From NCBI RefSeq assembly GCF_033958435.1, contig NC_134147.1:44820001-44884000 (forward strand): a stretch of DNA of 64,000 bases, read 5' to 3'. This stretch comes from Carettochelys insculpta. Lineage: Eukaryota > Chordata > Testudines > Carettochelyidae. Shown here in pieces: positions 1 to 12,827 of this stretch. The notes under the pieces were generated by a model. That model did not search any database and was not told the origin of the DNA. It saw only the letters and a list, made by a program, of their open reading frames with translations. Every line of letters begins with the position of its first letter. Positions within the stretch are counted from its first letter, which is position 1. The translations under genes and the position numbers were made by a program.

Positions 1-3000
1 AGTTATAATCTGATACGGGTTTCTCCCACACCAGATATACTGCGTTACTGCCAGGTCTGCCTGTAAACAAGTACTCTGCAAACAGTTTGATGTGCTTGTG
101 GTCCTTTTACTCCTTCTTCCAACCTGCATTTACATATTGAGCATGCTTTTAATATTAATTTTTCGATGTACCCCATTGCCACCAGGATATCAGACAAGCA
201 CCTATCAGAGAAATGATGGTGTGTGCAATTGATGATCTCAGCATTAAGTTGTGATCTGCACTTATGAAAATGAGACAAACTGTGTGCAGACTCCTGACTT
301 GTACAAGGAATCCTATTGGTTAGACAGGATTACTTGCATAAGGGTTTGTAAAATCAGTTTCAAATTACCTAAATTAGTCACATAATCTATAACAAGTATA
401 TTTAATTTGGTACACTAATCATTACACTTAGATATTTAGTAATTCGTCAGTGCGTTGATCAATTACTTAAAATTAAATTGTTTCCAAAGAAGTTAGGGTT
501 TAATAACATTTTTAGAAAATTATCCTAAGAACAAATGATGTTCCACTGAATCATGTAAAAAGTCATAGTGAGTTAATGGTAGAGGTAGTTTTGGCTTTAA
601 TTCTCAGTGTTCTTAATATTTGTGAGTTTCAATCAGTAATAAAGGGTTACTAATTTTAAGTGTGTGTGTGTGTGTGTGTGAAAATCACATTTATTGATTA
701 GCTATTTAACAATATATTGGCAGATAATATAACATTTTCTCTGTAATAGACTCCCTCTTCTGGTCATAATTAAAAAAACACAGTTTATAGGCTTTAAATT
801 TTACACGTCAGTTTATCTGCTTTGCTTCTGTAAGTTTGTAGCACTTTTCCAGGAATAATATGGTCACTATTAGGTGGTTACTGAAAGATCAAAGAAAACT
901 GATAAGTCAATAAATGTGGAAATAAATAATAATTATAAAAGTCAATGTTACGTCTAATTAAAAGCTTGAATTTTTTTTCTATTTGGTACATGTCACAGTC
1001 CCTCCTTTCCCCACCTCGCTCTCCAGTATGTGTTATGATAACTGGTTTACGGATCTGAATGTGCATAATTCAAAGATGCTCTAAGCAAAACAGGTCATGT
1101 AACATATCAATTTTACAGTTACAGTCTGCTGAATCTGTACATCCTATTGTGCATGTATCATTCTGGTATGTGAAGTTAGAAATATGAAGTGTGGATCTGT
1201 TTATAATTCTAAATGTGCTAATGAGGGGCATTACTGATGTCCTCGAACCCAAATGGCTCAGTGATCAAGTCAATGAACTGTGAACAGCCTTGTTTGCCCT
1301 AGAAGTCCAAACTATGCTTGGTCCCAGAAAGACATGTGACCATCCCACCTTCCACTGGAAACCATCTTGATATGTATCCATGCGGATGGGGAGTGCTGAA
1401 TGAAGGGTTTCTGCCCTGGGGGAAAGTCTACTGAAACAATAGGAAGCAATCTTCCCTTTGTCTTCAGGTGGCCATTGTCAGGCCCACACTAAGAGGATAC
1501 AAAGAAATTTGAAGAAGATGTGGACCCAGACCAGAGTGAAGATCAGCTCTTACTGGAAACTTTTTTACTTGAATAAAGAACAGCTATTTAGGGTAAGAAC
1601 TTGCATGAAACAAGTTTCTTAGTGGATTAGAACTAGCTAGTGGGTTTTCTTGTTGTTTAATTCAGTAACTTACTTTGATCTGACTGCTTTCACTTGCAAC
1701 CATTTAAATCCTACTTTTTGTAATTAATAAAGAACACATCATTTATTATTATATCCATAGTAAATAATTATTAACTGTGCATATAAAATAAGATAACATA
1801 TTCCCCAGTGAATATAAGTTATGTAAACTGATGCATTCATAAGTTATATTAATGCAATCACTTTCACTGAAATAGTGTAAATAGAAAAATATGGGTAAAA
1901 AAGGAAGAGGATTACAGTTTAAAAAAAACAAAAAACAAAAGAAAACCTGTCCTGGTTTCCTCCTTTAAAACTATCTCATCTCTTCTCAATCTTACCCACA
2001 TCTCTGGTTTGTTTTTTTCCCCTTTTTATTCCTGTTTCACGGCTATGCCCTCCCAAATTACAACTACTCTCGTCTGCAAGGCTCTCCTGATAAAAGCCTT
2101 ATTTTGGCTGCTAGTATCAGCATCAGGCAGCGCTGCACCTCTTGCTCTCCCCTCTCTAGGCACAGCTCACACTCTACTCCTACTTTCCTTCAGCACAGTA
2201 ACAGTGCTGCAAGGCCTGGAAAAGCACTTTACAGTTATCATTTCTGAAGGAAGCAAAGTTTAGCAGAAACTAGTGTAACTGCTGCTCCATTCTGAGATTT
2301 CCTGTCTCTTGTCTGTGCATTATTCAGACACAAGAGAATACGTGAATGGCCCCTCTCTAGTGAGAAAAGGGAGATGATTGTAAGGAGGCAGCTAGAAGTG
2401 CATGAGGGATGGACAGAATCTGTGCAACATGAAACTGACATGAATACTTCAAAATAACTTTTTTTTGACAGTTGAAAAAATAAGTCTGTATTCATCTCTG
2501 TAGTTCAATATTTAATAGAGTTTAAAACAGTTCCAGAATGCTCCTCCTTTCTGGAACTGTAAGTGTTGTGGTGTTCATCTGAGATTTGCATTTCTTGGAA
2601 TAGTCTACACTCATGAGAGCATACACTTCCCAAAAGAAACAAGCCAGGAAGTCCTTATAAACATGCAACTGCTTTAGAGTTGGTCACATTTCAGGATTAA
2701 ACATTTTGACAGCATCTTTTTAACAGCGAGTCCTTGTCTTAGGGGTTTTAAACCATGGGTTCCCAACCCCTCTCTCCTCTCCTGGCCAGGAGGAATCTTG
2801 TTTCTTTTTCTTCTCTGGAACAAGGCTCTTCCCACCTTCCTAGCATTCCTCCTCTGAACAGGTTGTAGCTTCAAACTTCTGTGCACAGTACTGCTCTGGG
2901 CACCATGCCAATTCCTCCATGCCCCATCCTACCCTCTTGCTGCACGCCACCTCCTCTACCTAGGGCTCAGCCTGAAGGAGTGTTTTGGAACTAGAAAGAG

Positions 3001-5924
3001 CCCTTAGAGTGGCAAAGAAATCCTTCTGAGCATACGCGGCATGTACACTGATGCAGTGTTGCCTTTCCTGAGTCTGCAGACAGTCTGAAACAATAACTCT
3101 GAGTGTTCTGACCTTCCCCATGTAACTTAATGAGGTCTAAATGATGAAACTTAATAGTATTGACTTTTAAATGATCATATTAACTAGTTCAGTGCTGATC
3201 ATTTTAAAACAAATAAATAGGCTTATCCCACAATCCCAAATTACTCCTTAAAATGTCCCAAGTGGCGGACTTTATTATGGGCACTTCACTACCATGGTTT
3301 AATTTACTAAAATTTCTGACCTTTTTGTTCCTGATCCTTCCTTGGTTCTGTGTAACCATATGCTGCATTTAGTTAAATTATTCCTCCCTCAGGCCTAAGA
3401 TTTGATTCCCTATGGGGAGATTAAGATGGTTCTTGCTTCCTCCCCACCATTACTAACTGTTGCTTCTTCCCCAACTTACCCCTTTTAGATTTCAGTCCTG
3501 AAAAGAGAACCATCCACATGTAGTCACACACCGGAGGCTCATAAGCAGATGGATAACTGTGCAGGACTGGGATTTTCACTGGAAGACTTTATATCTGTAC
3601 ACAGTTTCTTCATTTGAAAATATTTCTCCTAACTGGAAGAGAAGACATCCCCTCTCCACTGTGTTTCAGTCACTTTATTAGGTGATTTCTGCCTTGTGTA
3701 TTATCTGCTCTGGCAGATTAGTTAGTATAAATTCAATTTAATGATAATCTGAGGCAAAGAGAGAAGAAAAGTCTGCCATGGTAATTTTACACTTTTAAGT
3801 ATTTTAGTACATACAGCAATGTACAGTATGGATCAAACAGTAAATTGTAAAATGACTTTCCCGTGTTTTTAAGTTTAAAACTCAACATAATTCTGCTTTG
3901 TTATTGGATACTATTACAAAAAAAAACAGGTGCCCACAACAGGGAAGCTGCTTTACCATGAAACTTTCATCAACTTCTTCAAGAATTAAGTTTTCATTTA
4001 ACCAAGTTTTGAGCTCTTACCCGAACAAAGAAACACTTCAAAATATAAAGTGATTGTGGCATTACAATTATGCACAGTACACAAGTACTTTATTCTATAA
4101 AATTACAAGGGGTGTGGACCTTTGCTAGTTTTCATGGTAGCTAAGTAGGAGTCTTCATACTCAACTAATAGATTAGGGGTCTACATTTCAAATTCTGCCC
4201 TAATCCTGGTTTAGTTACAGTGGGTTTCTTTCCAGGTGGTAGTACTTTTTTATTTAACAATGTTCTATTTAAAAATCACTAAGTAATCACCTGAAACTTT
4301 TTTCTGAAATGAAATCCTATGCTAACCATTGAGCCTTTCTGGGCATATGCCAAAGTGATTTTTGCAAAAGGTATAGAATTTCATACAGCCCTGCCAAGAA
4401 GAAATTCAACTAGTCGTTACTGGACCCAGAAACTAAAATGCAGCTGCTGGAAACAACCGCATGAGAACTGTCTGCATGTCTAAATAGAACCTGCTGCAGT
4501 TGCCAATGGTAATTTGCTAAAATCACAGAGATTAATTTGGACTGAGTATGTGTCAAATACCACCTGTGCCTGTTTGACAATGCGGTTGGTAGACTACTAG
4601 CCTATTTGTAAAAATCCAGAGGGTCTAGAAAGTTCTGTTTTGACTACTAAACCCTGGCAGGAGGATGGTTTAGGATTACTGATCTCAGTTGAAATTCCTA
4701 TTGTTTTAGATTAGTTAAGAGAGTCATGGTTGAACGGCAGGCACTGTATTACTGCAAAAAATTAGTCAACTGCCAAATAGATTTCTAAATGTAATGACAC
4801 CCCATCCAATGAAAAGCAATCTGCTACAAAAATGCCCTGGTGCAATGGTTTGGGAACATTCCTTTCTTTTCATATCTGCTTTAAATATTGACCTGAACAC
4901 ACACTCCATCTTTGACTTTGTGTATTTGATAAACACTCTAACAACAGAAAAAAGCCTAAAAACTAACAAAATATCTGTTAAATACTGATGTCATATTTTC
5001 TTTTGGTAAGTTGGTTACTAGCAACCAGAATTGACACTAAGTAAGATTTAGATTTATGTTCACTCTGAAACTTGGGAAAAGCAACAAAATGCATCATGTA
5101 ATGCTGAAGGGTCTGTGATACGAAGTTACATGTGATGTCAGAACACAACATATTCCAAGGATAAAAGTACAGAAACACTGATTACAACTATCTCTGTCAA
5201 ATACAAGAAAAGTTAACGGGGACATTTAGCTTGTTAAAAATCAGGTTGGGTATATCATTTCCAACCTGGTTAAAAGGGTTTGAAGAAAAAAAAAAGACCA
5301 GATCCCTAACTAGTAGAAGACAACCTGCTAGTCAAAGACAGACAACTCCTGAAAGAGTGTGTGGGTGAAGGGTAAACTAATGAGCATACACAGTGAGACT
5401 TTTAGATGAAGGGCTTCCTGACAAGAAGCTCACTCTAAAGCTTTCAGTTGCTAGGAAGAGAGCTGGGGCTAGCACTGCTACTAAGATGCTGTACTTGGAT
5501 GACTCCTTTCATTTCAGCTTCCAGCTCACAGGTTTCTGACAATGGGACGCTTCCCTATTCTCTGCATGTTGAAAGCATCGGGTAATTTCTCGGTCTCTTC
5601 TCGTTCTTCATCCTAACTCCAACCCTACAGCCCTAGTTGTTGCAGAGAGAAGATAGAAGGGTCTTTGCTGGTTTCTCCTTTCCACCATCTCCATTTTTAG
5701 GTCCTTCCTGCTGCACAGCTTTCCAAAAGAGTAGCAAGGTGAAACTGACATCCTGAACAGCGAAAGTGAAGCCGAACAGAATCATTAATTGTATTTGTCG
5801 TTGCATGCCAAAGCCATGAGAATCAGCAGTGGCACTAGATATGCCTGTCTAAAGACTCAGGAATAGCAGACTGTACCATTCTCTTTTTCCAATATTTAAC
5901 ACTTTTATAGCTTTCTACAACCAT
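1..5924. other. AT-rich non-coding sequence, putative ATXN7 intron
   Basis: No exon, RNA gene or well-defined transposon was recognised apart from a (TG) run at 661-680. Blocks of higher complexity near 1250-1600 and 2700-2950 look like old interspersed repeats, but I cannot assign them. Open frames here are short and lack splice or family support. Confidence 0.5.
661..680. repeat. (TG)10 microsatellite
   Basis: Ten uninterrupted TG units. Confidence 0.95.
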
Positions 5925-6110
5925 TCAATAGATAAAACAGACAACACCTCATCCACAGATCTCAAAACACTTTGTAAGGTGGGTAACCACTATTATCTTC
6001 CATGCTCGGTAAAGAAACTAAGGCACAGAAGTTAAGTGATTTGGCCAAAAGCACAAAGGCACTTACTAGCACAGATTAGAATGTAGGAGGCCTTTGCCTT
6101 GAAAAACTAT
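5925..6110 (-). repeat. MIR/CORE-SINE-like fragment
   Basis: The plus strand reads as the reverse complement of a MIR/CORE-SINE body. It has a GTAAGGTGGGTA-like segment, ATTATCTTCC, then GAAACTAAGGCACAGAAGTT and AAGTGATTTGGCCAA. This is the order expected when the SINE lies on the minus strand. It is diverged and therefore old. Confidence 0.65.
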
Positions 6111-8119
6111 GTTTCTATCCACAAGAACGTGTTCATTCTCACACAGTGAAGCCACCGCCCTTCCATAAGGCCACAAGCCAGATTAGCTGCTTAGCTGGGA
6201 AGCGGCTCATTGCAGGCACCTGACTGGCAACCGGTGTGAGTGGAAAAAGCTGGTGAAAGCTCTAGGAACCACCTCCAACAGTCAGGTGCCCAGCTCCCAA
6301 TCCCATCATGCATCTACTCAGGGGTTTCCATTTAAAATGAAGGGACCCCATGGCAATGGGTTTCACATACCACAGAGACCAGCCACGAGCTGAAGTATGT
6401 GGCACCATGAACTGTTACTATTTCAAGGGGAAGCAACAGAACCCAATCCAAACAAACAAACAAAAAACAATGCATCTGCTGGAAGAAACCTTCAATCCTA
6501 GCAATCATTTCTATCAGTTTAGGATTCTCTTCTAAAACCATGAGGCCTTGTCGCAAGATCAGCCCAGGATGGGATTGTGAGGAAAGAACCCAAGACAAAG
6601 CCTGGGATGCAATTGGATAGCCACAAAGAGGGGGTACTTATATACCACATTAAACAGAATAGGACTCTGCAATGAATGCTGTTGGAGGAAAAAATCTCAT
6701 CTGTGTCAAGGAAATTTATTCTTCAACAAGACAAAGAATGAGAAATCCCAAATCCTCTTCTGAATGTAAAGTGATATGCTTTACACATATGCTCACCACC
6801 ATATACTCTAAGTGTAGAAGACAACACACTATACGAGCAGTCTATCCAAGGATATAAGAAATTGCGCAAAGTTTACTGTATGGCCAATGGCATTTTTTCC
6901 AATCCAGACAAACTAATGGTCATTGATAGACACAAATGCATTTCTTCATTTGATTAAAGTGATTTTTTTTCTTTTCCCAACAACAAGGTAATATAAAAGT
7001 GAAATATGAAATTGCATGCGGAATTCATTTTTAATGAGTATATTTCTGTAGTAAACAGGTCATAACTGATGCATCACAACTATTAAAATATTTTATACAT
7101 TTTACTGCCTCAAAACAAGTTTAATTCAGTCCGACGGTAAAATATCCTTTTTTCCATGTTAAAAAAACAAACAGCCAAATATACATGGACATAAGTCAAA
7201 TTTTAAGTAGATTTCTGTGTAATTATAATACTTCGTTAAAATATTAACCACAGTATATTCTGAGTAAAAACTTTATTTCCATATATCTAATTACATATAG
7301 TCTAGAAAATTTTAACATGTGAACTAAAAAACCCTTTCAAATTACCTTACCTTGTAGTTTATCACAAACATGCTTTGGAGGAAATTAACTCATTAATTTC
7401 AGTGAGTAATTTGTTTATCCTTCCTTTGACAAAAGTGTCATTTTAAAAGTGAATATTCTGTTGTGGAAACTAAAAAGCCACCACAACAAACTCCAAAGAA
7501 TATCATGTGAAAGTAACAGACACCCCTAAAAGCTGGACACTATTTCAACAGACTCTCTTCGCACGCTAACAATGTTCTAAAACACCAACAAAAACACTCT
7601 GCCTTTTTCCCCAAACCTGGTGAAACTCATTTTTAAAAAGTCCTGAAGTAAAACCTCAAATTACAGCTTTCATTCAATAGAAAATTTGATCTTGAATAAT
7701 TTAAAGAAAACCATTTTTTCACTTTTAAAAAAGAGCACAAATCCTCTGTTTTGTTATTTAATATATTTTGAGAATGCGTATATTTTACTTCATTGTTCCT
7801 ATCGTTTCTTCACCTCTGGCATGCTGAATCAGGTTACATACATTGTTCCTTTGATAATCATTAATCACCCGTCTTGTCATAGCAATGAGCAGCTTTCACA
7901 TTTATCATGGCTAAAACAAGAAACAACCTCCAAATAAACTGAAGACAGAAAACAGCTAGCTAGTTTCATAAAGAACCACAACAGCGTATGTCTAATTCAC
8001 CTTACTGAAACTACTTAGCAAACCAATCTCTGAATAGTTTACAATTCCAGCCAACCACATTTTCCTCAATCACCAATGACTCCACCCATTTCCCTTCTAA
8101 CTTTCTAAATAGTTTTATT
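6111..8119. other. non-coding sequence with no recognised feature
   Basis: AT-rich, putative ATXN7 intron. It has only short runs of A or T and no coding, RNA or transposon signature that I can support. Confidence 0.5.
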
Positions 8120-8270
8120 AAGAGAGACAAGGTGGGTGAGGTAATATCTTTTATTGGACTAATTACTGTTGTCTCTCTCATCAGAAGCTGGTCCAAAAAA
8201 GATTTAACATCGTCCACCTTGTCTCTCTAATGTCCTGGAACTAACATAACTACAACTACATTGTGCAGAC
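8120..8270. mobile_element. fold-back pair of Penelope-like element tails
   Basis: AGAGAGACAAGGTGGGTGAG with a TAATATCTTTTATTGGAC continuation near 8124-8162 is mirrored at 8189-8228 as GTCCA...GATTTAACATCGTCCACC and TTGTCTCTCTAATGTCCTGG. One tail copy is thus inverted against the other around a short centre. I recognise this sequence as a common reptile retroelement tail of Penelope-like type, a family distinct from the others in this window. No clear target-site duplication was found. Confidence 0.55.
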
Positions 8271-8324
8271 AACTGTATAACCTCATTATTCATAAGAGGC
8301 CTGGCAGACATTAACAATTACCAT

Positions 8325-8420
8325 CGCAATGCATCTGACAAAGGGGGTCTTTGCCCATAAAAGCTTATGCTCCAATATATCTGTTAGTCTATAAAATGCC
8401 ACAGGACTTCTCATCATTTT
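8325..8420 (+). mobile_element. Penelope-like element 3' tail (GCTTATGCTC family)
   Basis: The order of blocks is GCATCTGA, AAGGGGGTCTTTGCCCAT, AAAGCTTATGCTCC, CTGTTAGTCTATAA and GCCACAGGACTTC. The same order occurs at 19100-19195 (plus strand) and 42262-42350 (minus strand). The second of these is attached to a GIY-YIG endonuclease frame, which identifies the family. 5'-truncated and diverged. Confidence 0.7.
8335..8372 (+). ncRNA. decayed hammerhead-like motif in a Penelope-like tail
   Basis: Corresponds to the hammerhead-like region at 42311-42348. CTGATGA is degraded to CTGACAA. GGGTCTTTGCCC still gives a helix II, and AAAGCTTATGCTC keeps the short helix III (AGC/GCT, four-base loop). 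Unlikely to be active. Confidence 0.3.
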
Positions 8421-9099
8421 AACAATAACCACAACAGCCTCATTACTGCATTTTTAATTTAATGTATCTAGTTCTCATTTACAGATTTAAATCAGAGGCT
8501 AATATTTCTAGAATCAAACAGGATTTCAGATACATATTACATGCATTCAGTATACATACAATAGCAACATTAAAAAAAGAGATAAACCAGAAAATAATCA
8601 CTCTCTTAAAATGGAAAAAATGTGGTTTTCACAACTCTGCTTCACAGCAAACCCCTCTCTTTCAAAGTGAATGGAAGGCACATGCAAGATTCTGAATTAA
8701 CACACTTGGAAACAAATAAACTTTTTAGTCACAAAACAAGTTCAATGCTGCCATTGGCTGTGCAAGCTTTCTTACATCACCCAACTAGTATAGTCACGCT
8801 TTAGGGGTGAGAGCAATTCAGACTCTGGGCCCACACAATCCTTAAACTGGGTGCTAAGCCTGCCAACTAGGTTGTGATGCTAACAACTACGATGACATTT
8901 TCTATGATGTAGAGACCTTTTGGTGAGGAACTAGACAGAGATTATCAGTGGCTGATCTATATTATGGGGGCTACAAGTGGCACAGCTACAGACCGACAGC
9001 TATACAGCTGTAACCCGTAACTGTGGCACATGCAGGTTCAGAGACAGATGAAAAGTATTCCACTTGGAAAAAAACAATCAGTTTCACACATACTAAGTG

Positions 9100-9671
9100 G
9101 GAGCTTGGGATCATAGGGTATCACAAGCTAAATATGAGTAAACAGTGTAACAGTGTTGCAAAAAAAAGAAAACATCATCGTGGAATGTATTAGCAGGAGT
9201 GTTATAAGCAAGGCAAGACGTAATTCTTCTCAGTAGGCCTCAATTGGGTATACTGTCCAATTCCGTGTGCCACATTTCAGGAAAAATGTGGACAAATTAG
9301 AGAAGGTCCACAGAAGAGCAACAAAAACGACTCAACGTCTGGAAAACACGACCTATGAGAGAATATTGTTAAATTTGTATTTGCTTTGTCTGGAGAAGGG
9401 AAAACTGAGGGTGTGACATGACAATAGCTTCCAAGTACATAAAAGGCTTCTACAAAAAGGAAGAAGAAAAGGTTATGCTTAACTTTGGAGGACAGAACAA
9501 AAAGCAATTGGGTTAAATTGCAGCAAAGGCAGTTTGAGTTGGACATTGGGAAAACCTTCCTGTCACGGTGGTTAAACATTGGCATTTATTATCTAGGGTG
9601 GGTGTGGAATCCCTGTCACTGAAGATTTTTAAGAGCAAATTAGACAAACACCTGTCTGAGATACTGTAGAT
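9100..9671 (+). mobile_element. CR1 LINE 3' region, left part
   Basis: Typical CR1 3' sequence in sense order. It includes an AAAAATGTGGACAAATTAGAG segment, GTCCACAGAAGAGCAACAAA, AACATTGGCATTTATTAT and GGTGTGGAATCCCTGTCACTG with TTTTTAAGAGCAAATTAGAC. It stops at 9671, where a hAT-like insert begins, and the CR1 tail resumes at about 10203. No open reading frame remains. Confidence 0.75.
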
Positions 9672-10202
9672 CACTGGCTCTCAACGAGGGGTACCTCTAC
9701 CCCTTGGGGTGCTCAGAGATGTTCCAGAGGGTATATCAACTCAGCTAGCTATTTGCCTAGTTTTTACAAGCGTCTACATAAAAAACGTGAATGAAGTGGA
9801 CAAAAACAAATTTAATACAATGGCTTGTTTGTACAGCTCTGTGTTTTACACATCCGTTAATTCAAAATTTTCTTGTAATTCTATTGATCACTGTCCAGTG
9901 ATGTTTGTATAAAAATATATACCTAGGTATGTTCCTGTAGGCGTAAGAATTGGACTTATTTTATGTTCATCTGATTTTTTATTTATCCTTTTTGCACAGT
10001 TATAAGTATGATGGCAAGTTTGTTGCCTATAGGCAATTTCTTCCAAACAACCGGTTATGATTAAGTTGTTCAAACAAATGTGTTGCAACGGTAGAAAAAA
10101 ATTGTGTGTGTCTGAAAATTGTAGGTGCTGGGGGTACTGAGGTTTTTTTTGTTTGCTTTTTTTTTTTTTTTTTTTTTTAATAAAGCTTGTGAAACCCTGG
10201 CA
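9672..10202. mobile_element. hAT-like non-autonomous insert within CR1
   Basis: Starts CACTGGCTCTCAACGAGGGG and ends in a segment whose reverse complement starts CCAGGGTTTCACAAG. These are degenerate forms of the CAGTGGTTCTCAAC-type hAT terminus. It splits a CR1 tail cleanly, which sets its limits, but no exact 8-bp duplication is visible. It contains a 23-bp T run near 10157-10178. Confidence 0.55.
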
Positions 10203-10285
10203 TAGGTAGTATTTAGTCCTGCCTTGAGTGCAGGGGACTGGACTAGAAGACCTACAGAGGTCTCTTCCAGTTCTATGATTTTGTC
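10203..10285 (+). mobile_element. CR1 LINE 3' terminus, right part
   Basis: GGTAGTATTTAGTCCTGCC followed by GTGCAGGGGACTGGACTAGA and TTCCAGTTCTATGATT, the standard CR1 end. It continues the fragment at 9100-9671 after the hAT-like insert. Confidence 0.8.
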
Positions 10286-11111
10286 TTTTAGCACAGAAAG
10301 GGGTTTAGGGACACGTGCACATGGGCATGGGCATGGGCATGCACATATCCTGTGTGCTTTGGGAAAGCGGAAGTGAAGGTATACAGAGTTTCTCATCATC
10401 TTTTGCATTTATACTTTTAGCCTGCTAAATTCCTTCAGCGCTGCCTATCCAAAAACGAATGCCAGCGTCCAAATTAAAATCATCCACGCCCTTTAAAATT
10501 GCTTAACACTCCAGAGAGGGACAGCCAGAAAACACTATCCATCTTCCACCTATTAACTATTTGACATGAAACTATGGAATACTTGAACTGCACAGTACTT
10601 TAGATTTTCTCAGTGCTGTCACCCAGACACTTCTACTGTAGTTTAAACACACAAGAACTTCATCTGACCATTAAAACAAATAACTTATGCTTTTTAAAAT
10701 AAATAAGCATGCTACTTCCAGTGCACCATTGATGCTCTATAGCAAAATCTGCAAGTTTAGTTTTACCTCGACTGCAACCGCATGACATTTTAAAATAGTC
10801 TTCACATATTACGAAACATGCACACACACAGACCATTCAGAAGTGGACAATGCTGATGCAGTATTTGAAGAAGGGAGCATTCAAATATTTTATTAATCTC
10901 AACAAGGACCACCCTTTTAAATTCACAAACATTATTTTTAAAATAGGAAACATTTTACAATGAACACGAGCAATCGTTTTATACTGCATTTATATTATAC
11001 TGCTCTATGCACCATCAACTTTAAAGATCACAAAGAGGGATAATCAAAAATTGCCAGGCTTAATCCTGATTTAACCTCACCCTTAATTATCAAAAATGGT
11101 TAAGCACTTAC
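10286..11111. other. intronic sequence left of ATXN7 exon 11112-11216
   Basis: In gene orientation this is the sequence just after the exon donor. It contains a small GGGCAT tandem repeat near 10321-10340. I see nothing else. Confidence 0.5.
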
Positions 11112-11216
11112 CATAATGTGATTGAAATGCCTGTGGTTTTACGACCTGATTACAGTGGTTACACATCACCAAATAGAAATCATCATGAGCCGGGCAAAGA
11201 CCAAATATTGGCATAT
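11112..11216 (-). CDS. ATXN7: ATXN7 third coding exon (start of zinc-finger-like motif)
   Basis: This is a 105-bp internal exon. The minus-strand acceptor is TTTTGTTTTAG|AT and the donor is TATG|GTAAGTGC. After completing Asp it encodes 34 residues that begin [20 protein letters not shown] and continue with a Cys-x2-Cys pair and [11 protein letters not shown]. This is the atypical Cys/His zinc-binding motif of ataxin-7, with the last ligands expected in the next exon. It differs from the remembered human segment at only a few positions. The phase (1 in, 1 out) is consistent with the exon at 49082-49150. The intervening intron is 37.9 kb and carries most of the transposable elements in this window. 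The next exon (ERRH...) was not found in 1-11111. Confidence 0.93.
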
Positions 11217-12190
11217 CTAAAACAAAAAGACAAAGGGCATATCTCTCAGCTGCTTACAATTACCAAAAAATAACTGTTAGAGGACCATATGATGCTATGA
11301 CTGAACTATCACCGAAAGCACATTTCAATGCATTCTGAAAGCGAGAAAAAAGAATGCTTAATACAATAGTTGGGATAGTGTTGAAATATTACGAACAGCA
11401 CATATTTTCCTTTCAAGCTAAGTATAAAATAAAACTGTTGCTTGTACACTCTAAACAGACATCTGATGTAGGAATGACTATTTCACACCCTCTTTAAAGA
11501 TAATAAAAATCATTATATTTTGATGATCTACAACATCAAATGTTTTACCAATTCAGAAAACAGCTTAAGTTCTATTCCACTTTCTTCAAACAAACTCTAA
11601 AATGAAGGCTGTTCTGTATTTAAAATTTTGTAACTATTTTTGAGTCATTTACCAGGCAGTATTATGTGTCTAATGGTCTTATTTGTTTACCAGTGCATTA
11701 TATTCCAGCCATCTGGTACCAGAGATCTGTGTAGCAGGGATAAGAGGGTGAAAGAGATAAGAGTGTGTCAGAGAGTATGTCCATTTCAATGACAAATGCA
11801 CATACTTCCAGTCTTTCCAACTAAAATTAGTTTCGACAATATATTTACGAAAACCAACAATTCCTTAAAAGTACTGCTTAACCTCACACCAGTAATTTTA
11901 ATGGTGTGTCTGAAACTATACTTACCACCAATTTGTAAAAATAAACCTATGAAGTATTATCCAACTATTCAGTGGTTCAAAAAAAAAAAAAAAATTTATA
12001 ACTAAGGTGAAAAATACAGTCTCTCAACAATATGTGGTCTAAAGCAATCAGTAAGATTAAAAAAAAGATACATAATTTAAATTGTTAGAAGTTGTATTCT
12101 CACCTTAAAAAGCACTTAAATAAAATGTGTACATTTATATGCAAATATTAAAATATAATTAAACGTAACATGATTTTTAATTTAACATTA
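11217..12190. other. ATXN7: intronic sequence, no recognised element
   Basis: AT-rich intron upstream of the third coding exon. It contains an A run near 11980. No repeat family was identified. Confidence 0.5.
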
Positions 12191-12204
12191 ACTATAATGT
12201 TACA

Positions 12205-12813
12205 TCTAAACTAACATCATATATGCCATCATGTGCCAACAATGCCCAGATGCTTTGTATATTGGACAGACTTCAAACTCTCTCAGACGAAGAGTTAATG
12301 GGCACAAAACAGATATAAAACCACTCCTGATCCACAAACCTGTCTGCCAACATATTTTAATGGAGTGGACCATTCTGTTAATGACTTAAAAGTGTGCGCC
12401 TTACTGAAGAGAAATTTTCACAACAGTCTGGAAAGAGAGGCTGCTGAACTCTTTTATATTCAAATTCAACACATTAACATCTGGTTTGAACTGGGATGGG
12501 AATTTTCTGGGTCATGATAAGGGGCTCTTTCACATACTTGGCATAATTTAATTCTTGACACACAACCCAGCCCCTCTACTCTCTGATTTGCTGACCTTGA
12601 TAATTATTTTCTGATTTGTCAACCTTGATTACTATTTTTGGTTCCCTGTGCCTTAAATATTGAGTCTGTGTTCTGGTCTGGCTATGGTCTGAAGAAGTGG
12701 GTCTGTCCCAAGAAAGCTCACCACCTAATAAATTATTTTGTTATTCTTTCAAGTGCTATTTGACTGCTTTTTTGTTTTGATAGTATATAGACTAGCACGG
12801 CTTTCTCGCTGTT
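12205..12813 (+). mobile_element. Penelope-like retroelement, 5'-truncated, with endonuclease remnant
   Basis: Encodes a decayed GIY-YIG endonuclease: an Ala-Ile-Met-Cys-x2-Cys-Pro block, then LYIGQTSNSLRRRVNGHK, the YIG half intact. Downstream come CTGAAGAAGTGGGTCTGTCC, AGAAAGCTCACCACCTAATA and the terminal TAGACTAGCACGGC. The insertion is flanked by ACTATAATGT(T/C)ACA at 12191-12204 and 12814-12827, a 14-bp duplication with one mismatch. It is a simple 5' truncation without an inverted half. Frameshifts and stops make the coding part non-functional. Confidence 0.85.
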
Positions 12814-12827
12814 ACTATAATGTCACA

